Below, piece after piece: positions 6,601 through 7,340 of a DNA stretch of 7,340 nucleotides. The notes under the pieces were generated by a model. The model had not been told where the DNA came from. It made no database searches and saw only the letters and a list, made by a program, of their open reading frames with translations. Position 1 is the first letter of the stretch, and each line of letters starts with the position of its first letter. The DNA is taken from positions 1-7,340 of the forward strand of contig JAHHRO010000070.1 in NCBI GenBank assembly GCA_020025755.1, written 5' to 3'. The position numbers and the translations under genes were made by a program. Origin of the DNA: Butyricicoccus sp. (GTDB lineage: Bacteria > Bacillota > Clostridia > Oscillospirales > Butyricicoccaceae).

Positions 6601-7340
6601 CACATTTAACTGTAACAACTTCTGTTGCTTCTGGTGTTGCCTCTGCTTTCACGGTTAGGGTTTTCTTATCTCCACCAATCTCTACGACGTTGTTATCCTT
6701 CGGCTCTACAGTATACTCTGCAGTCCCAGTGTATGCATCCCCATATTGATCACGGAAAGTTGCACGCAGGGATTTCTTGTCTCCTGCAAAAAGGTCGATT
6801 TGCTGATTCTCTTTCTCACCTACAATCACATCGCCCACAATTACCTTATCAACAGTTGATGCTGTAGGGGTTGCACGCTTAACAATCAATGTAGCTGTAT
6901 TGCTTTTGCCAGCTTCAGCCTTCGTGCCTTCCGATGTTTTTGGTGTTGCAGTGATGGTATATGTACCCGCCTTTGCATTAGCTGGTACTGTAATTCCACC
7001 AACTTTGCCCACTTCATTACTAATTTCCACAGTAGTATCTGGTCCAGAAATCGACCAAGTAACATTCGCAACTTTATTACCTGTCTCGCCATCACTGGAA
7101 TGTGCGGTTGCAGTCAAAGATTTGTCGGTTTTCCCATCCACTGTTACAGTAAGGCCTGTTGTTTCGGAACCTTCTGCTCCTGTTATCTTGATATAATCGA
7201 TCTTTGTTGTTTCCGCAGGTGCCTGTACCTGTGGCTCTGCCTGCGTTTCTGCTGTATCTGCTTCTGTCCCAGGAATCGCTACTGCCTCATCGCCTGCGAC
7301 CTGCTTTGCCGGCTGAAGTTTTTCCATGTCTACAGCAAAT
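3674..7340 (-). CDS. SLH-domain surface protein with Ig-like/YDG repeats, 5' end outside window
   Basis: At least 1,221 codons; residues are numbered from the Met at 7327. The frame stays open to the window edge (F-A-V-D before that Met) and no ribosome binding site precedes it, so the real start and a probable signal peptide lie outside. Order: acidic Ala/Glu/Thr-rich linker (about 2-42); two Ig-like beta domains (43-151 and 152-262); an MBG-type repeat (about 263-357); a YDG-type repeat (358-443); further Ig-like repeats (444-632); an unrecognised Asp-rich region (636-776); a Ser/Gly/Thr-rich linker (779-823); a beta-rich module often found before SLH domains in Clostridia (824-1018); and three SLH domains (1034-1082, 1094-1146, 1158-1217), each with a TREE version of the TRAE motif. 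By family knowledge SLH triplets bind pyruvylated wall polysaccharide, so this is a wall-anchored exported protein, probably an adhesin or S-layer component. No enzymatic domain is recognised. GC falls sharply in about 5600-7160. Confidence 0.92.
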   Translation of the reverse strand, partial: FAVDMEKLQPAKQVAGDEAVAIPGTEADTAETQAEPQVQAPAETTKIDYIKITGAEGSETTGLTVTVDGKTDKSLTATAHSSDGETGNKVANVTWSISGPDTTVEISNEVGKVGGITVPANAKAGTYTITATPKTSEGTKAEAGKSNTATLIVKRATPTASTVDKVIVGDVIVGEKENQQIDLFAGDKKSLRATFRDQYGDAYTGTAEYTVEPKDNNVVEIGGDKKTLTVKAEATPEATEVVTVKCANEGTTDTGKQFTVKVAKKQTENFGIKFVEATGNKLKNKVYNGAKFENPEVRVVGTKGESPQITYKYEKITAQKDLAEKEDKTEAVDVGHYRVTATYEHDGKTAYTSAEFEITPKALTITDAAAISREYKKGDTSVKVTGKTLDGVLEADKSKVEIKSLSGTMADDSAGDNKPVTVTAELTGDKAHNYTVTSPKNVTVNIEQATYPQKPTVPKSVLKNNTHTFNLPEEIEKLDGVSVASQIDVPSSGSVVKEAKVSGKVLTVITKPDAQGKQSIVLNVSCKNYRDFTVTYDLTVVDKQNVSDQIVFKGDTVIHDNKEHSLANAVLDSGVAVGSNPKWIYTWTKAADERAMEQPEPQPPKFTDVGVYEVTATYEDDQNWGQKTATLTIQEKPAVKSALTIDADQIGKKYDENYNNFNIKERDESDGYIRLYVDANDDLDRQDIHDTYSEWIGMEITPRKNGSKVDVESLYVSQNGTTWGKLGNGTYGDFFIEGVSGNSFYLWYDTDDRDQADSIYLATDENGSNKFEILVDFDAYSYRSSSGSSSGSSSTSKVDGNKVSTTTIDRSPSVSGSSASVSISSSALSDALEKNKKEAKHENADKTFIELDAKTSRSVDDTTVTVPVKSLDKIAKEDTGLSVVTNQGTLQLDHRALSRIADVAGKSEVSIALEEDHKDQYTLMIKDGSSKIIDLGSGDAEITFSYKLKSGERASDVKVYRVGDGSHTWLSTYGGSTVYGGTGTYAAATGDYVTNMGGEYSSSKKKITFSTDALGTFLVTTNNLHTGSGSNGNSYYTTFVDVPAYRWSAPYINKLASLGIINGTGGGYFEPTLYVTREEFVKMLAGVARANVSGYSTSYFPDVSPYRWSAPYIGWAVSHGITTGTDGGRFAPEMKITREEMAAMIYRYTQSAGKTLPNRNVPISFADAYQIDSWAVTPVSVMQQAGIIDGNVNNGRYTFDPKVPATREECAKMLSILYDLI
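4001..4207 (-). repeat. 24-nt exact direct repeat in SLH domains 1 and 2
   Basis: Positions 4001-4024 and 4184-4207 are identical over 24 nt and 183 nt apart (61 codons, one SLH unit). Both encode YRWSAPYI, the start of the first SLH helix. Flanking codons differ, and the third SLH domain has Y-Q-I-D-S-W-A-V at the equivalent place. It marks an internal duplication or gene conversion between the first two domains. Confidence 0.85.

Overview
The window looks like chromosomal DNA from a Gram-positive Clostridia-type bacterium (Bacillota). The support is strong AGGAGG-type ribosome binding sites, a TTG start, short intrinsic terminators and an S-layer-homology (SLH) cell-wall protein with Ig-like repeats. 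A gut-type Oscillospiraceae/Ruminococcaceae relative is my guess from protein style; nothing here fixes genus or species.

Layout. Positions 1-107 hold no gene I can support, only a perfect 10-bp hairpin. A minus-strand gene (108-743) encodes a small transaldolase-family protein of the FSA/TalC type. It is divergent from a plus-strand two-gene operon: an iron-containing alcohol dehydrogenase (920-2044, TTG start) overlapping by 8 nt a Cof-type HAD phosphatase (2037-2855). The 176-nt space between the divergent genes holds a promoter for each side and, between them, a perfect 8-bp inverted repeat that looks like an operator. The operon ends at a strong terminator (3000-3040). A GNAT acetyltransferase (3065-3526, minus) converges on it. 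The right half (3674-7340, minus) is one large gene for an SLH-anchored surface protein, cut at its 5' end by the window edge and followed by its own terminator at 3587-3622.

How the genes may work together. Transaldolase-family enzyme, metal-dependent alcohol/polyol dehydrogenase and sugar-phosphate-type HAD phosphatase would fit a small carbohydrate/aldehyde module. E. coli has a comparable neighbourhood, with fsaB (talC) next to gldA. The substrates cannot be read from the sequence. The GNAT and SLH genes look functionally separate.

Most notable points: active-site residues of the transaldolase-family protein are of the transaldolase kind (Glu56, Phe128) rather than the F6P-aldolase kind (Gln, Tyr), with an unusual K-I-N-F-S around the lysine; the inverted repeat between divergent promoters; and a clear base-composition mosaic inside the SLH gene, with one edge inside an Ig-like repeat. 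I found no CRISPR array, tRNA, rRNA, insertion sequence, phage or defence system, and nothing that amounts to a convincing new biological system.
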